Positions 27,201 to 49,250 of a DNA stretch of 64,000 bases are shown here, piece after piece. The notes under the pieces were generated by a model. It was not told the origin of the DNA, made no database searches, and saw only the letters and a program-made list of their open reading frames with translations. The translations under genes were made by a program, and so were the position numbers. Positions within the stretch are counted from its first letter, which is position 1; each line of letters begins with the position of its first letter. The DNA is from Termitidicoccus mucosus (lineage in GTDB: Bacteria > Verrucomicrobiota > Verrucomicrobiia > Opitutales > Opitutaceae): positions 558,001 to 622,000 of the forward strand of contig NZ_CP109796.1 of the NCBI RefSeq assembly GCF_038725785.1, given 5' to 3'.

Positions 27201-27907
27201 TCCCGCTCATTCTGGACTCGGCCGGCGTCATGACGCCCGTGTCGCTCAAGCGCACCACCTCCTTCATCAAGGCCGCCCGCGCCGATCTTTCCGGGCGGAT
27301 CGACGTGCCCTCCGATTTTCGCGCCGAGCACGAGCGCACCGTCGGGCGCGTGAACGCCGTGTTCGAGGTCATCGACGCGCTCACCAGCACCGACGGCTCG
27401 CCTTCCTCGGTGAAAATTTCCGTCGTCAATTACGCCGACCAGCGCAAGTTCATCAACGAGCAGGGCATCTCGTCCGATTTCGGCGCGGTCTTCGCCGGCA
27501 ACCTGTGGCGCACCGCGCGCATGGCGGGGCGGGCCGCCCGCACGCAGACCGCCTCCGACGCCGAGCTCGCCTCGGCGCGCGTGACGGACAAGTTCCCCGA
27601 CCTGGAGCTCTTCCTCGCGGCGGACGTGAAGCCCACCGCCGACGCCGTCCGCGCCTTTGCGGAGGACTGGACCGCGCTGCGCCTGCTCAAGGCCAAAAGC
27701 GTCCGCAACTCCGACGGTCGCGGCTGGCAGGCGCCCGTTTCCGCCAAGGACGAAACCGGCACCGATCTTTTCCTCATCCTCGGCCTGCAATTCGAGCGTC
27801 CACTGCCTGCGCCCGCCGACTGGCCCAGCATCCGCTCGCTCCGGCTCGAGTCCCACGTCACGGCGCCCGCCGCCCCGGATGCCCCGGTTTCCGCTCCCGA
27901 TGCCTGA
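24242..27907 (+). CDS. tssM: TssM (IcmF/VasK), T6SS membrane complex
   Basis: 1221 residues, the usual TssM size. Two N-terminal membrane helices (about 17-57) come before a cytoplasmic NTPase-like domain with an intact Walker A (GEPGSGKT, residues 122-129). A third helix starts at Met439 (ILFGSLAASLAAVLGLSIWGAY). The rest is the large periplasmic part that reaches the outer-membrane lipoprotein. The order of helices and the GTPase-like domain fit TssM well. It lies between tssL and tagF. Its last codons overlap the tagF start by eight bases (ATGCCTGA), which suggests coupled translation. Confidence 0.96.
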   Translation: MREIFDNISDNLRYVAMLLAGTAIGGKLLFADQAIMTVFAIGFLVLAALLFLFDLFRRIKKKKSEERLAAQLSDNSSGSSSVSDAARKAQLDALRQNFQKGLDKFRSAGKDLYSLPWYMVVGEPGSGKTEAVRHCNVGFPPGLQDEMQGAGGTINMHWWFTNQAVLLDTAGKLLFQEAPPGTTTEWHAFLDLLKKNRPNCPVNGLLLVIPADSLLRDNGDDIAKKAGKIAEQLDRIQRTLDVRFPVFVLVTKCDLLNGFREFFAGLKDPQLQHQMTGWSNPAPLDAPFSPEHVDEYLDTVSQKIARRRLGLIADPAPETPEGRRTDEVDALFGLPQSIQALAPRLRRYLEMIFVTGEWSAKPLFLRGIYFTSALTEGKALDLEIAQALGVQPDALPEGKLFERERSFFLRDLFMQKVFKEKGLVTRASNTRKLVKRRQMILFGSLAASLAAVLGLSIWGAYTVKHSVGAESAYWKTASANWQAGHTWFPIVSPEFRGSAKFVYNGETSVTVGGEPIPLHEFHARLQGLVTRDIPVPFVFKPMNALVVRANSGRREAQRALFEASVMRPALNAARIRMSDTRAAWTPRETSALAALVQLEGVIHFPSLPGQRVEFEPGAFLNPLLGLWTEDAKAPFTLNGVFEWTYYKDGAGRGKWPDATWSAGPSFRENSPIASGWQLFAKAQQADTTAQQTEALTLAKARDAAGAYRSAEKDFYRYVQRPVSTAGWKTEASRTYAALTGAKQGLDDSLAAAQSSGLLPKEGPVSLAQSFDAIVRKAQANADAGLKALRDITLKFRPPAEQAGGFISGLLGPDTPEPELPVPGAAAKVSELAKKNAVTFTPEFPMLQEVSARLDRIEQDTLAATRSVFGGDTAAALAELDADYLAVMEKQMLYRFRWETYTAAMSLFTLPAGLEKNIVGELARTLDDSAASAAAIATQSEKYDFKNVYDFRQAVRNLVDAGGRARALDLHRLHGDVIAAHLARDAGFPLILDSAGVMTPVSLKRTTSFIKAARADLSGRIDVPSDFRAEHERTVGRVNAVFEVIDALTSTDGSPSSVKISVVNYADQRKFINEQGISSDFGAVFAGNLWRTARMAGRAARTQTASDAELASARVTDKFPDLELFLAADVKPTADAVRAFAEDWTALRLLKAKSVRNSDGRGWQAPVSAKDETGTDLFLILGLQFERPLPAPADWPSIRSLRLESHVTAPAAPDAPVSAPDA

Positions 27908-28964
27908 TTTTCTCCAGGATTTCCTGCACCAAGAGATCGGCTCGCTCCGCCGTGACACGCCCCCGCGCCTGCATCTCGCCGCGTTTGGCAAGCATCCCGC
28001 CTGGAACGACCACATGGAGGACATCGGCATCGACACCGTCACGCTCCTCGAGGCGAAGCGCTACCTTTATCTCGAGGGGATTTCCGGCCAGATCGACACC
28101 GGCGCGTGGGACAAGCTTCCGCCTGTTCCTCCGGAGGAGAACTACGATCACTGGCTGCTCTGGCATCGCGTCGGCGAGTGCCTGCTCGGGCGGCTCGTTT
28201 CGTCGAGCGATGGAAAGGGGCGCACGCGTTATCCGTTTGTCGTCATGGCACACATCATCGGCGCGCCGGCCGCGGTGGTGCTGCGCGAGTGTTTTTCCGC
28301 CCTCGAAACCATCGCCCGTGCCGGGCGCGCCGCCGCGACGGTCGCGGACGTGCGGCAGGTCATCGCCCGGGGGCGCGCCGCGCTCGCCGGCGCTCTCGCC
28401 CCGGCCGCCGACGCGGTTCCTCCGCTGCCGGACGGCCTGCGTCCCGGGATCGATCACACCGGCTGGACGCGCATCCTGCATGTGGTTGAAAGCCAGTTGC
28501 ACGGTTTCGCGCCCACCGCCACGCCGCGGCCCGGGCCGGGCTGCGCGCTGCGCCTGCCCGCGGCCTCGCCTCGCGCCGATCTGGATCTGCTCTGGTGGAC
28601 GGCCTTCTGGCTCACCCAGCTCGATGCAAAATTCCCCGTGCTTCACCTGGTTCGCAACGGGACCGGCTGGATTGATACGATCGTCGGACAGCCGGACAGC
28701 CCTCATTTCCTCTGTCTGCGCGCCGACCGCGCCTTGCTCCCTCCCCTGACCGACATCCCGTATTCGCTCGCCCCGCACGCGGAGCGCCTCGCGGCGGAAA
28801 TCAAGGACGGAGCCGACGCCAACGGCATCCCCGCGCGCGGCATTTTTCACCTCACGCCGACGCGGGACCGGGCGCTTGCGCTTTTGTCCCGTGCCGCCGC
28901 CTTGCGGGAGGCCGGCCCGCCCGCCGGTTTGATCGGCCGTCTCCGGAAACTGTGGGGCGGATAA
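27900..28964 (+). CDS. tagF: TagF-like T6SS regulatory protein
   Basis: 354 residues from the ATG at 27900, which overlaps the tssM stop by eight bases. An upstream in-frame extension to 27657 would overlap tssM deeply and is rejected. The N terminus carries AAFGKHPAWNDHME, the TagF/ImpM-type opening (compare GK.P..GDF), and later YPFVVMAH and LLWWTAFW. TagF represses T6SS assembly after translation in Pseudomonas, where it acts against the PpkA/Fha pathway. Here the partner could be the TagH-C-like or pseudokinase proteins. The C-terminal third is less conserved. Last gene of the tssK-L-M-tagF run, followed by element copy 3. Confidence 0.78.
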   Translation: MPDFLQDFLHQEIGSLRRDTPPRLHLAAFGKHPAWNDHMEDIGIDTVTLLEAKRYLYLEGISGQIDTGAWDKLPPVPPEENYDHWLLWHRVGECLLGRLVSSSDGKGRTRYPFVVMAHIIGAPAAVVLRECFSALETIARAGRAAATVADVRQVIARGRAALAGALAPAADAVPPLPDGLRPGIDHTGWTRILHVVESQLHGFAPTATPRPGPGCALRLPAASPRADLDLLWWTAFWLTQLDAKFPVLHLVRNGTGWIDTIVGQPDSPHFLCLRADRALLPPLTDIPYSLAPHAERLAAEIKDGADANGIPARGIFHLTPTRDRALALLSRAAALREAGPPAGLIGRLRKLWGG

Positions 28965-28973
28965 TCAATTCAT

Positions 28974-29015
28974 AATATCCAGCCATGAATTACAAAAATA
29001 TCCAGCCATTGTAAT
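28974..29015. promoter_or_regulatory. Intergenic element copy 3 with a 13-bp direct repeat
   Basis: The core 28989-29015 is ATTACAA, 13 bases, TTGTAAT, 24 bp after the tagF stop. The 13-mer AATATCCAGCCAT occurs at 28974-28986 and again inside the spacer at 28997-29009, a 23-bp period. This partial duplication is not seen in the other copies. It lies ~210 bp before the TpsB gene, in an AT-rich stretch without a clear promoter. Confidence 0.65.
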
Positions 29016-29222
29016 AAGCGGCCCATTGACGATGTTGGCCAACCGGCCACTTTCACTTCGCCCTGTCGAGGTATGTTGACTTCCCCGATATCCCTTTGAT
29101 TGGCCGGATAAAAACGAAACTATTTATCCTATATTATATGTAAATAAAATATCAGGCGAGCGTGGGCCAATGATTATATATTTTTTGGCTTGAATGCCGT
29201 ATTCCCGACCGGATTTCACTCG

Positions 29223-31142
29223 ATGTCAGCGCGTTTAAAATCAATCAATTATATTATAATATTCGTCTCTGGCATTTTATTGCCGGGATGCTATTTGTGC
29301 GCGCAGGCCCCCGCCGCGCCGGACGTCCCGTCGGTGTTTTCTGTCGAGCATTTCGAGTTTGCCTATGGTGCCACCGCCGACGATCCGGCCACGCTCGCCC
29401 CGTTGAGGGACATCACCGTGCCGCTCTCACTCGTCGAGGGCGTTTATCAGGCGCCGGCGGCGGACGCCCCCGCCGCTCCGGCCAGGCTCGGCGACGAGTT
29501 TCCCGGCGGGCGTTTTGCCGAGTCCGCGCTCGTCTCGATTTTCCAGACCGTCACTGCGCACTACAACCAGCAGGGGCTCTTCGGCGTGTTCGTGGTCGTT
29601 GACCGCGAGGACATCGACCCGCAGACGCACGAGGACTACCGGCCCGCCGGACGCAAGGCCCTGCGCCTCGTCGTCTGGGTGAGCCGCGTCGGCGAGGTTC
29701 GCTCTGTGGCGAAAGGCGCGCGCGTCCCGCCGCAGGAGTCCGTTGACCACCGCGTCCACCGCAACATCCGCTCCCACTCGCCGCTCCGCGCCGGCGCGGG
29801 CGGCGCGCCCGGCAGCCCGCTCCTCAAGAAATGCCTCGACAACTACCTCCTTGACCTCAACCGCCACCCGGCCCGCCGCGTCGATGCCTCCTTCGCCGCC
29901 GGCGCCACCCCCGGCGAGGTCACGCTCGACTACCTCGTCGCCGAGCGCCGCCCCTGGTTCGCCTACGCGCAGATTTCCAACTCCGGCACCGAGACCACCG
30001 ACGACTTCCGCGAGCACCTCGGCTTCGCCTACTACCAGCTCACCAATCGCGACGACACGCTCCTCCTCGACCTCAGCACCGCCTCCTTCAAGGGCGGCTT
30101 CTCCTCCTCCGCCAGCTACGACTACCCGCTCCTTTACCCGAACACCCTTCGCGCGAAAATCTTCGGCGCCTACAGCGAGTTCGTCGCCGAGGATCCGCGC
30201 ATCCACCTCGATGAGTTTTCCGGCCATTCCGTCACCGCCGGCCTTGAGCTCGTCTGGAGCCCGTTCCGGCTCTGGGGATTTTCCGTGGATTTCGCGCCGG
30301 GCCTCGCCTGGCAGACCCACTACGTCAACAACACCGCCATCCAGCTCACCGCCGACACCGGCTTCGCCGCCGCCCAGTTTGCCGTCCGCCTTGAGCGCAA
30401 CACCGATCACATGCGCACCGCCCTGCGCCTCACCTACGAGACCAATTTCAGCGGCGACACCAACCTCAGCCCCTTCGGGCAGTCCGCGCTCGGCCGCCTC
30501 GAAACCGAGCCCGGCTACCAGATTTTCCAGTTCGACCTCGGCCATTCCATGTATCTGGAACCGCTCCTCTTCGGCGAAAAGTTCTACACCGGCGAAAACT
30601 GGCGCAAGTCCGCCCGCGCCCACGAAATCGCCCTCACCGCACGCGGCCAGCAGGTCGTCAACAACGAGCGCGTCATCCCGCAAAAGCTGATGACTATCGG
30701 CGGCATGTATTCACTCCGTGGATACCCAGATTCCGTGGCGGCCGGCGACAACGTCATCATGGGCTCCTTCGAATACCGTCTGCACGTTCCGCGCCTTTTT
30801 CGTCCGCTCTCCGAACTCGCCCGCGACCGCGGCGACGCCCGTCCGCCCACCTACTTCGGCGTGCCCTTCAATTGGCGCGCCCCCGGCCTCCACTCGCTGC
30901 CTGACTGGGATTTCGTCGTCCGCCTTTTCGCCGACGCGGGCCGCGTCAAAATCATCCGCCGCATGCCTTGGGAGCGCGACCTCACGCTTTCCAGCATCGG
31001 CGTCGGCTTCGAGACCCAGCTCTTCGGCCACCTCAACGTCCGCTGCGACTGGGGCTTCGCTCAAAAACCCCTCCGCACCACCTACCGCGACATCAATCGC
31101 TACGACTCACAGCTCCACTTCAGCGCCTCGCTGGTCTGGTGA
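29223..31142 (+). CDS. TpsB outer-membrane transporter (ShlB/FhaC family)
   Basis: 639 residues from the ATG at 29223; a TTG start at 29190 would add 11 residues in front of the signal peptide. The signal peptide (IIIFVSGILLPGCYLCAQA) is followed by POTRA-like sequence, then a C-terminal beta-barrel with alternating aromatic/polar strands (YAQISNSG, HLGFAYYQLTN, LLLDLSTASFKGGF). The conserved TpsB loop-6-type motif is LRGYPDS near residue 510, followed by GSFEYRLHVPR. The final strand ends in Trp. TpsB proteins export a partner TpsA through two-partner secretion; both TpsA genes lie directly downstream. The POTRA region has an extra Pro/Ala-rich stretch (~residues 80-95). Only one transporter serves two exoproteins. 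Confidence 0.88.
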   Translation: MSARLKSINYIIIFVSGILLPGCYLCAQAPAAPDVPSVFSVEHFEFAYGATADDPATLAPLRDITVPLSLVEGVYQAPAADAPAAPARLGDEFPGGRFAESALVSIFQTVTAHYNQQGLFGVFVVVDREDIDPQTHEDYRPAGRKALRLVVWVSRVGEVRSVAKGARVPPQESVDHRVHRNIRSHSPLRAGAGGAPGSPLLKKCLDNYLLDLNRHPARRVDASFAAGATPGEVTLDYLVAERRPWFAYAQISNSGTETTDDFREHLGFAYYQLTNRDDTLLLDLSTASFKGGFSSSASYDYPLLYPNTLRAKIFGAYSEFVAEDPRIHLDEFSGHSVTAGLELVWSPFRLWGFSVDFAPGLAWQTHYVNNTAIQLTADTGFAAAQFAVRLERNTDHMRTALRLTYETNFSGDTNLSPFGQSALGRLETEPGYQIFQFDLGHSMYLEPLLFGEKFYTGENWRKSARAHEIALTARGQQVVNNERVIPQKLMTIGGMYSLRGYPDSVAAGDNVIMGSFEYRLHVPRLFRPLSELARDRGDARPPTYFGVPFNWRAPGLHSLPDWDFVVRLFADAGRVKIIRRMPWERDLTLSSIGVGFETQLFGHLNVRCDWGFAQKPLRTTYRDINRYDSQLHFSASLVW

Positions 31143-31176
31143 GGAAAAATCAGAAAGCAAGATGGAGAAATCAAAG

Positions 31177-34100
31177 ATGAAAACTTTCACCCTCGCCTCC
31201 GCTGTTCGCCGCTTTCGCGTTGAGGCTGACTGGTGCCTGCGCGTCGTGCTTTCCGCCGCGCTGGGCTGCGCGCCGCTTTCGTTGCGCGCCGGCGACCCTG
31301 GTCCGCAGGGCAATGTGGTGGCCGGCGACGCGACCTTCAACCATCAGGACAGCTACACGGGCATCCGCGCCTCCGACGGCGCGATCATCGAATACGACAA
31401 GTTCAACATTCCCGAAGGCTACACGGTGGAGTTCATCCAGCCGCACGAACTGGCCCGCGTGCTCAACCGCGTGACCGGCGCGGACCCCTCCTCGCTGCTG
31501 GGCAACCTCCGCGCCAACGGCATCGTGTATTTCGTCAATCCGGCCGGCATCTATTTTGGGAAGAACGCGGTCATCGACGTGGGGCAGATTTACGCCGCGG
31601 CCGGTTCGCTCTCGAACAGTGATTTTCTTTCCCGCAACGACAACTTCACCCGTCTCGCCGGCTCGGTCGTCAACGACGGCGCGATCCGCGCCGACGCCAT
31701 CCACCTCGTCGGCCAGACGGTGCGCAACGCCGGCGTGCTCTCCGCGCCCGCGGGCCTCGTGATGCTTGCCGCCGGCGACGACGTGCTGATTGGCAGGCGC
31801 GGCGAGCACGTCTTTGTCAACGCCACCGCGACCTCTCGCGCGCAAGCGCCCGGCGGCGCCCACGGCGTGGAAAACACGGGGCGAGTGGAGTCCGCGCACG
31901 CCCTGCTGGCCGCCGGCGACCTGTATGCGATGGCCGTGAAAAACTCCGGTGTGATCAAGTCCCGCGACGTCCAGTTGGCGGGGCAGGGGAGCGGCGAAGT
32001 CTGGAACACCGGCACTATCGACGCCGCCAATACTACCGGCGCAGGAGGCCGCGTGGAAATCACCGGGCGGCACGTCGGCCTCGGCGAAAACTCGCTGGTT
32101 GACGCCAGCGGCGCGACGGGTGGCGGCGAAATCCTTGTCGGCGGCGACTACCAGGGGGCGAACGCCGCCTTGCGCAATGCCGAGGCCGCCTACGTGGCTG
32201 AGGGGGCCACGCTCCGCGCCGACGCCACTGCCGACGGCGTCGGCGGCAAGGTCGTCGTCTGGGCCGACGACACCACGCGCTTTTTTGGCAACATCTCCGC
32301 CACCGGCATCACGCGCGGCGGCCTCGCGGAAGTGTCGGGCAAAAAATCCCTCCTCTACGCCGGCCTCGCCGATCTCCGCGCCGCCAGCGGCCAGGTTGGC
32401 ACGCTTCTGCTCGACCCCGACCACATCACCATCTCCGACAGCCTTCCCACCTCTGGCGTGGCCGGCTCCGGCACCTTCACCGCCGGCGAAGGCGACAACA
32501 TCCTCGCCGCCGCCGATCTCTGGACGCAGTTGGACCTCGCCGACGTCACCGTGAAAACCAGCAGCGCAGGCGACATTGTCGTGGACACCATCTTCGAGTC
32601 GGGTTCGCCGTTCTCCCTCACACTCGACGCCGCCGGCAGCATCCGCGTGCTTGATGGGAAGATGGTCGAACTCGGCGCCGACCTCACCCTGCGCGCCAGC
32701 GGCAGCATCGCGCTGGGATTGGGTGCCCGTCTCATGGCCGCGGACATCATCCTCGACGCGGGGACGGACATCTCCGTGGCCGCCGACTCGGGCATTGACG
32801 CGGCAGGCGGTATCTCGCTCACCTCGCAAACCGGCACCATTTCCCTCGCCGCTGGCGCGCTCGTCGCCGCCGGCGGCGCTGTCGCCGTCAACGGCGGGCT
32901 GGATGTCGCCGCCGGCGCGACCATCGACGCCGCCAGCGTGACGGTCGGCGCCGGAGGCCGTGCCGTCGCGATTTCGGGCACGATTGACAGTTTCAGCGGC
33001 GTCTCCGTCACCGGCGCCAGCACCATCACCGTGCCGGGGCGCGTGGCCGCGACCTCCGGCTCGCTCACCTTCATCGGCAACGTCGCCGTCTCGGTCGGCG
33101 GCGCGATCAACGCCAACAGCGGCGGCGCCGTCACCCTGCAAGCCATCGGCGGCACGGTCGCGCTCGCTTCCACGGCGGAGGTGAGCGGGCGGGATATTTA
33201 TATCACCGGCGGGCTGGATGTCGCCGCGGGGGCCTCGCTCACGACGGCCTTTGACAGCGGCGACATGGTGATTGACGCCCAGGGCCGCGATGTGGGCATC
33301 GCCACCGGGCTGGTTTTCACCACCGGCTCGCTCGCCCTCGCCAACGTCCGCAACCTCACCCTCGCCGACGTCACCACCAACGGCGGCCAGACCTACGCCG
33401 CGGCCAACAATATCACACTCACCGGCACGCTCGCCACGCTCGACGCAGGCGCGGGCGTTTCCCTGACGGCGGGCACCGGCACCGTCGCGCTCGCCTCCAC
33501 CGCCGCCATCGACGCCAGTGGCGCGGTCGCGGTCAACGGCGGCTTCCACGTCGCCGCCGGAGGCACCGTCACCAACGGCGCGGGCGCCGGCATGACCGTG
33601 GAGGCCGGCACCCGCGACATCACCATCGCCGGCCTCCTCGACCTCGTCGGCTCCTCCACCTTCAACGGCGCGGGCATCTCCGTCTCCGGCACCGTTGACA
33701 CCCACAGCACCGGCGGCCTCACCTTTGTCGGGCGCACCGCCATGTCCGTCGGCGGCGCCATCATGGCGGGCAGCGGCGGCGCCGTCGTCCTCGACCTCGA
33801 CTCGCAAACCGGCGACATCGCGCTCGCCTCCACCGCCCGGCTCGCCGGCGCGCAAGTCAGGCTCTCCGGCGGCGTCACGGTCGCAGCCGGCGCGGCCCTC
33901 CTGGGAGCCTACGGCGGCGGCGCGGAGCTCCTCATCGACGGGCGGGGCCGCGATGTCCGCGTCGCCGGCGACCTCGATCTCTCCTCGCTCGAAATTTCCG
34001 ACGCCCGCTACATCGCCCTCGCCGCCGTCACCACCGACGGCGACCAGTTCTATTCCTTCGCCCCCGACGGCGCCATGCGGCTCGACGGCCCGCTCGTCTC

Positions 34101-35379
34101 GCGATGGGGCAACATCGACATCTTCAGCCCCGCCGACTTCCCCGCCGCGCACGCCACCATCTTCTCCACCTCGTCCAACGGCATCCTCATCTCCGCCACC
34201 GCCGGTGACGTCACCATCGGGCGCTTCGACACCCTTCTCGCCTACGACAACGGCTCCTCCGCCCCCGCCGCCGGTACCATCAGGATCGAGGCCGGCGGCA
34301 CCGCTTCCCTCGGCAGCCTTTCCGCCTCGCGCTCCATCGACGTCTCCGCCGGCGAAATCCACCTCGAAGGCGACCTCTACCAAGCCCCCTCCATCGCCCT
34401 TGCAGCCTCCGGCTCGGGCGTCTTTGTCGAGTCCGGCTCCGCCCTCATCGCCACCGGCAGCGGCGGGCTCGCCCCTTTCGCCATCGCGAGCGGCTCCTTC
34501 ACCGCCAAGACCATCGCCGCCGGCTCCATGAGCGGCGGGCGCATGACCTCCGGCGGAAACTTTTTCCCCGTCCTCGCCACCGGCAGCGGCGCGCCTTTCG
34601 GCGCGGTTTATAAAAACACCCCGTTCTGGGGCGACTCCGTCCCGCCGCCCGCGCAGGAGGAGACGCAAAACGTCATCGCCACCGAGACCAATCCCGCCAA
34701 CCAAACCGAGCCCGAGTCCCGCCGCGCCCAGGAAACCCTCGTCATCGCCACCGAGGGCGCGATGGGGCGCATCGACGCGCAGACCGCCATCACCGACGCC
34801 ACCCGCGAGCAGCTCAAGCAGCTCGGCATCTTCGCGCGCGGCCTCAGCCCGGACGAAATCGCCTCCATCATGGGCGGCCAGGGTCTCCTCACCCAGCTCA
34901 TCCCCAGCGAGACGCGCCAGCCCGAAAACTATCAGGTGGCCGACGGGCGCATCTCCGAGCAGGCCGCCCGCGCCGCGCTCGCCGCCTACGAGTCCATCTT
35001 TATCCACCGCGACCCTGCGACCGGCGAGGCTGTCTCGCGCGTGCCGGAAATCCGCGCCGCGCTCGCCGCCGCCTTTGCCGAGTTCCGCGCCGTCGCCCCC
35101 TCCGCGCCGCCCGCCGGGTTTGCGCGCTTCGTCCAGGAGCAATCGCCCGCCAGCGACAGCGTGCTCTCCACCCGCCGCTTCGCCCAGGACATGTCCGCGC
35201 TTTTCGACCGCATTGAGTCGCTCGGGCTGACCTCCGGCGAGGTGCTCGTCGCGCGGACGGTCATCCTCCGCACGCTCCGCATCCCCGGCATGCCCTCCAA
35301 TCTGCTCGGCGACATGATCGCCGCCGCTTCCGCCGACACCGCGCCCGCCGCCCCTTTCCGCCTGGCCGTCCATTATTAA
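31177..35379 (+). CDS. TpsA exoprotein, FHA-type (first copy, 1400 aa)
   Basis: 1400 residues from the ATG at 31177, chosen for a GGAG nine bases upstream; 31162 is an in-frame alternative. After a signal peptide (VVLSAALGCAPLSLRA), residues ~40-400 are the TPS domain, with the haemagglutinin-type motif NPAGIYFGKNAVIDVG and repeating right-handed beta-helix sequence. The middle (~430-1100) is a repetitive beta-helix (GGLDVAAGA, LASTA-type units). The last ~250 residues are helical and unlike the rest: RISEQAARAALAAYESIF, VSRVPEIRAALAAAF, LTSGEVLVARTVILRTL. Exported through the upstream TpsB, it is probably an adhesin or surface fibre. Its first ~400 residues are nearly identical to the next gene. 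Confidence 0.88.
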   Translation: MKTFTLASAVRRFRVEADWCLRVVLSAALGCAPLSLRAGDPGPQGNVVAGDATFNHQDSYTGIRASDGAIIEYDKFNIPEGYTVEFIQPHELARVLNRVTGADPSSLLGNLRANGIVYFVNPAGIYFGKNAVIDVGQIYAAAGSLSNSDFLSRNDNFTRLAGSVVNDGAIRADAIHLVGQTVRNAGVLSAPAGLVMLAAGDDVLIGRRGEHVFVNATATSRAQAPGGAHGVENTGRVESAHALLAAGDLYAMAVKNSGVIKSRDVQLAGQGSGEVWNTGTIDAANTTGAGGRVEITGRHVGLGENSLVDASGATGGGEILVGGDYQGANAALRNAEAAYVAEGATLRADATADGVGGKVVVWADDTTRFFGNISATGITRGGLAEVSGKKSLLYAGLADLRAASGQVGTLLLDPDHITISDSLPTSGVAGSGTFTAGEGDNILAAADLWTQLDLADVTVKTSSAGDIVVDTIFESGSPFSLTLDAAGSIRVLDGKMVELGADLTLRASGSIALGLGARLMAADIILDAGTDISVAADSGIDAAGGISLTSQTGTISLAAGALVAAGGAVAVNGGLDVAAGATIDAASVTVGAGGRAVAISGTIDSFSGVSVTGASTITVPGRVAATSGSLTFIGNVAVSVGGAINANSGGAVTLQAIGGTVALASTAEVSGRDIYITGGLDVAAGASLTTAFDSGDMVIDAQGRDVGIATGLVFTTGSLALANVRNLTLADVTTNGGQTYAAANNITLTGTLATLDAGAGVSLTAGTGTVALASTAAIDASGAVAVNGGFHVAAGGTVTNGAGAGMTVEAGTRDITIAGLLDLVGSSTFNGAGISVSGTVDTHSTGGLTFVGRTAMSVGGAIMAGSGGAVVLDLDSQTGDIALASTARLAGAQVRLSGGVTVAAGAALLGAYGGGAELLIDGRGRDVRVAGDLDLSSLEISDARYIALAAVTTDGDQFYSFAPDGAMRLDGPLVSRWGNIDIFSPADFPAAHATIFSTSSNGILISATAGDVTIGRFDTLLAYDNGSSAPAAGTIRIEAGGTASLGSLSASRSIDVSAGEIHLEGDLYQAPSIALAASGSGVFVESGSALIATGSGGLAPFAIASGSFTAKTIAAGSMSGGRMTSGGNFFPVLATGSGAPFGAVYKNTPFWGDSVPPPAQEETQNVIATETNPANQTEPESRRAQETLVIATEGAMGRIDAQTAITDATREQLKQLGIFARGLSPDEIASIMGGQGLLTQLIPSETRQPENYQVADGRISEQAARAALAAYESIFIHRDPATGEAVSRVPEIRAALAAAFAEFRAVAPSAPPAGFARFVQEQSPASDSVLSTRRFAQDMSALFDRIESLGLTSGEVLVARTVILRTLRIPGMPSNLLGDMIAAASADTAPAAPFRLAVHY
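31189..32400 (+). repeat. Direct repeat copy A: 5' end of first TpsA gene
   Basis: About 1.2 kb that aligns without gaps to 35440-36651 at a constant offset of 4251 bp. Differences are scattered single bases. It covers the signal peptide and TPS domain. Divergence begins just after the GLADLRAASG motif, where the beta-helix bodies become unrelated in detail. Confidence 0.9.
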
Positions 35380-35421
35380 CCCTGACCGCGCACCTGTCTC
35401 CCGCTCCTTAATCTTCTCGTC

Positions 35422-48060
<12,639 letters not shown>

Positions 48061-48087
48061 CCCAACTTGAGTTCCCCCTGAAAAACC

Positions 48088-49152
48088 ATGAGCATCGACA
48101 CATCCAGGTTTCTTGAACCCGTCCCCGGCGACGATCCAGCCGGCGAAGATCTCGCCGCCTCCGGCGCGCTCTTCGAACTCGACCGCATGATCCTCGGCAA
48201 GCCCGAGACGCAATTCTCCCCCGCCGAGGAGGCCGACTGGCGCGCGGTGCGCGAGCGTTGCGAGGAACTGCTTGGCAAGTCCAAGGACCTCCGCGTGGCC
48301 ACGGCGCTCGCCGTCGCCCTCCTCAAAACCCAGGGCCTTCCCGGTTTCGCCGCCGGCCTCGCGCTCGTGCGCGGCATGCTGGAGACGTATTGGGAAACCC
48401 TCCATCCCAAGCTCGACCCCGAGGACGACAACGACCCGCAGGAGCGCGTCAATGGCCTCAATAACCTTGCCGCCCCCATCGGCACCGCCAGCGATCCCTA
48501 CAAGACCATCGAAACCCTCCGCAAGACCCCTCTCACCCAGTCCCGCGAGGCCGGCGCCTGGGGGCTCGACGCCATCCTCGCCGCGCGCGATGGCACGCCC
48601 CTGCTCGACGGCAGCGCCGCCCCCTCCACCGCACTCATCGACGGCGCGTTCACCGATTCTCCGCCCGAATTCCTGGCCGAGACCGCGACGGCCATCGAGT
48701 CCGCGCTGGAAAACTCCCAGGCGATAACCGCCTATTTCACCGATACGCTCTCCGCCTCCACCTGGCCGACCTTCGATCCGCTCGTCGCCGACCTGAAGAA
48801 ATTGAAAAACACCGTCGCTTCGCATGCCGGCGCGGAGGGCGGGGCAGGGGAGCCCGATGCCGCTTCGGGAGCGGACGACGATGCGGGTGGCGCGCCTTCC
48901 TCCGGCGGCGCGTCCGTCGGGCGCCGCGCCCCCGAGGGCATCGCGACCCGCGAGGATGTCGTCCGCACCATCGACCTCATCATTGCCTACTACTCCCGCA
49001 ACGAACCCTCCAGCCCCATCCCGCTCATTCTCGAGCGTGTGAAGCGCCTCGTCCCCATGAGCTTCATGGACATCATTAAGGACATGACGCCCGACGCGAT
49101 GGACCGCGTCACCCTCATCACCGGCGCCAAACCCCCGGAGGACTCCCTCTAG
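48088..49152 (+). CDS. tssA: TssA, T6SS baseplate/cap protein
   Basis: 354 residues. The ImpA_N domain is clear in the first ~190 residues: FLEPVPGDDPAGEDL, then WRAVRERCEELLGKSKDLRVATALAVALLKTQGLPGFAAGLALVRGMLETYWETLHP. A variable acidic, Gly/Ser-rich linker (~250-285) leads to a C-terminal region (EDVVRTIDLIIAYYSRNEPSSPIPLILERVKRLVPMSFMDIIKDM), the usual short TssA tail. TssA organises baseplate and sheath growth. The gene lies 27 bp after the giant TpsA stop, so it may depend on read-through from the TPS cassette or on a promoter inside the 3' end of that gene. Confidence 0.93.
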   Translation: MSIDTSRFLEPVPGDDPAGEDLAASGALFELDRMILGKPETQFSPAEEADWRAVRERCEELLGKSKDLRVATALAVALLKTQGLPGFAAGLALVRGMLETYWETLHPKLDPEDDNDPQERVNGLNNLAAPIGTASDPYKTIETLRKTPLTQSREAGAWGLDAILAARDGTPLLDGSAAPSTALIDGAFTDSPPEFLAETATAIESALENSQAITAYFTDTLSASTWPTFDPLVADLKKLKNTVASHAGAEGGAGEPDAASGADDDAGGAPSSGGASVGRRAPEGIATREDVVRTIDLIIAYYSRNEPSSPIPLILERVKRLVPMSFMDIIKDMTPDAMDRVTLITGAKPPEDSL

Positions 49153-49250
49153 CCCGCGCGCGCCGCGTTTCCATTTCTCGCGGAGCAATCCGCCGAAAAC
49201 AACAACCTCGTCAGAGCAACCATAACCAAAACCAACCCCCATAAAATAAC

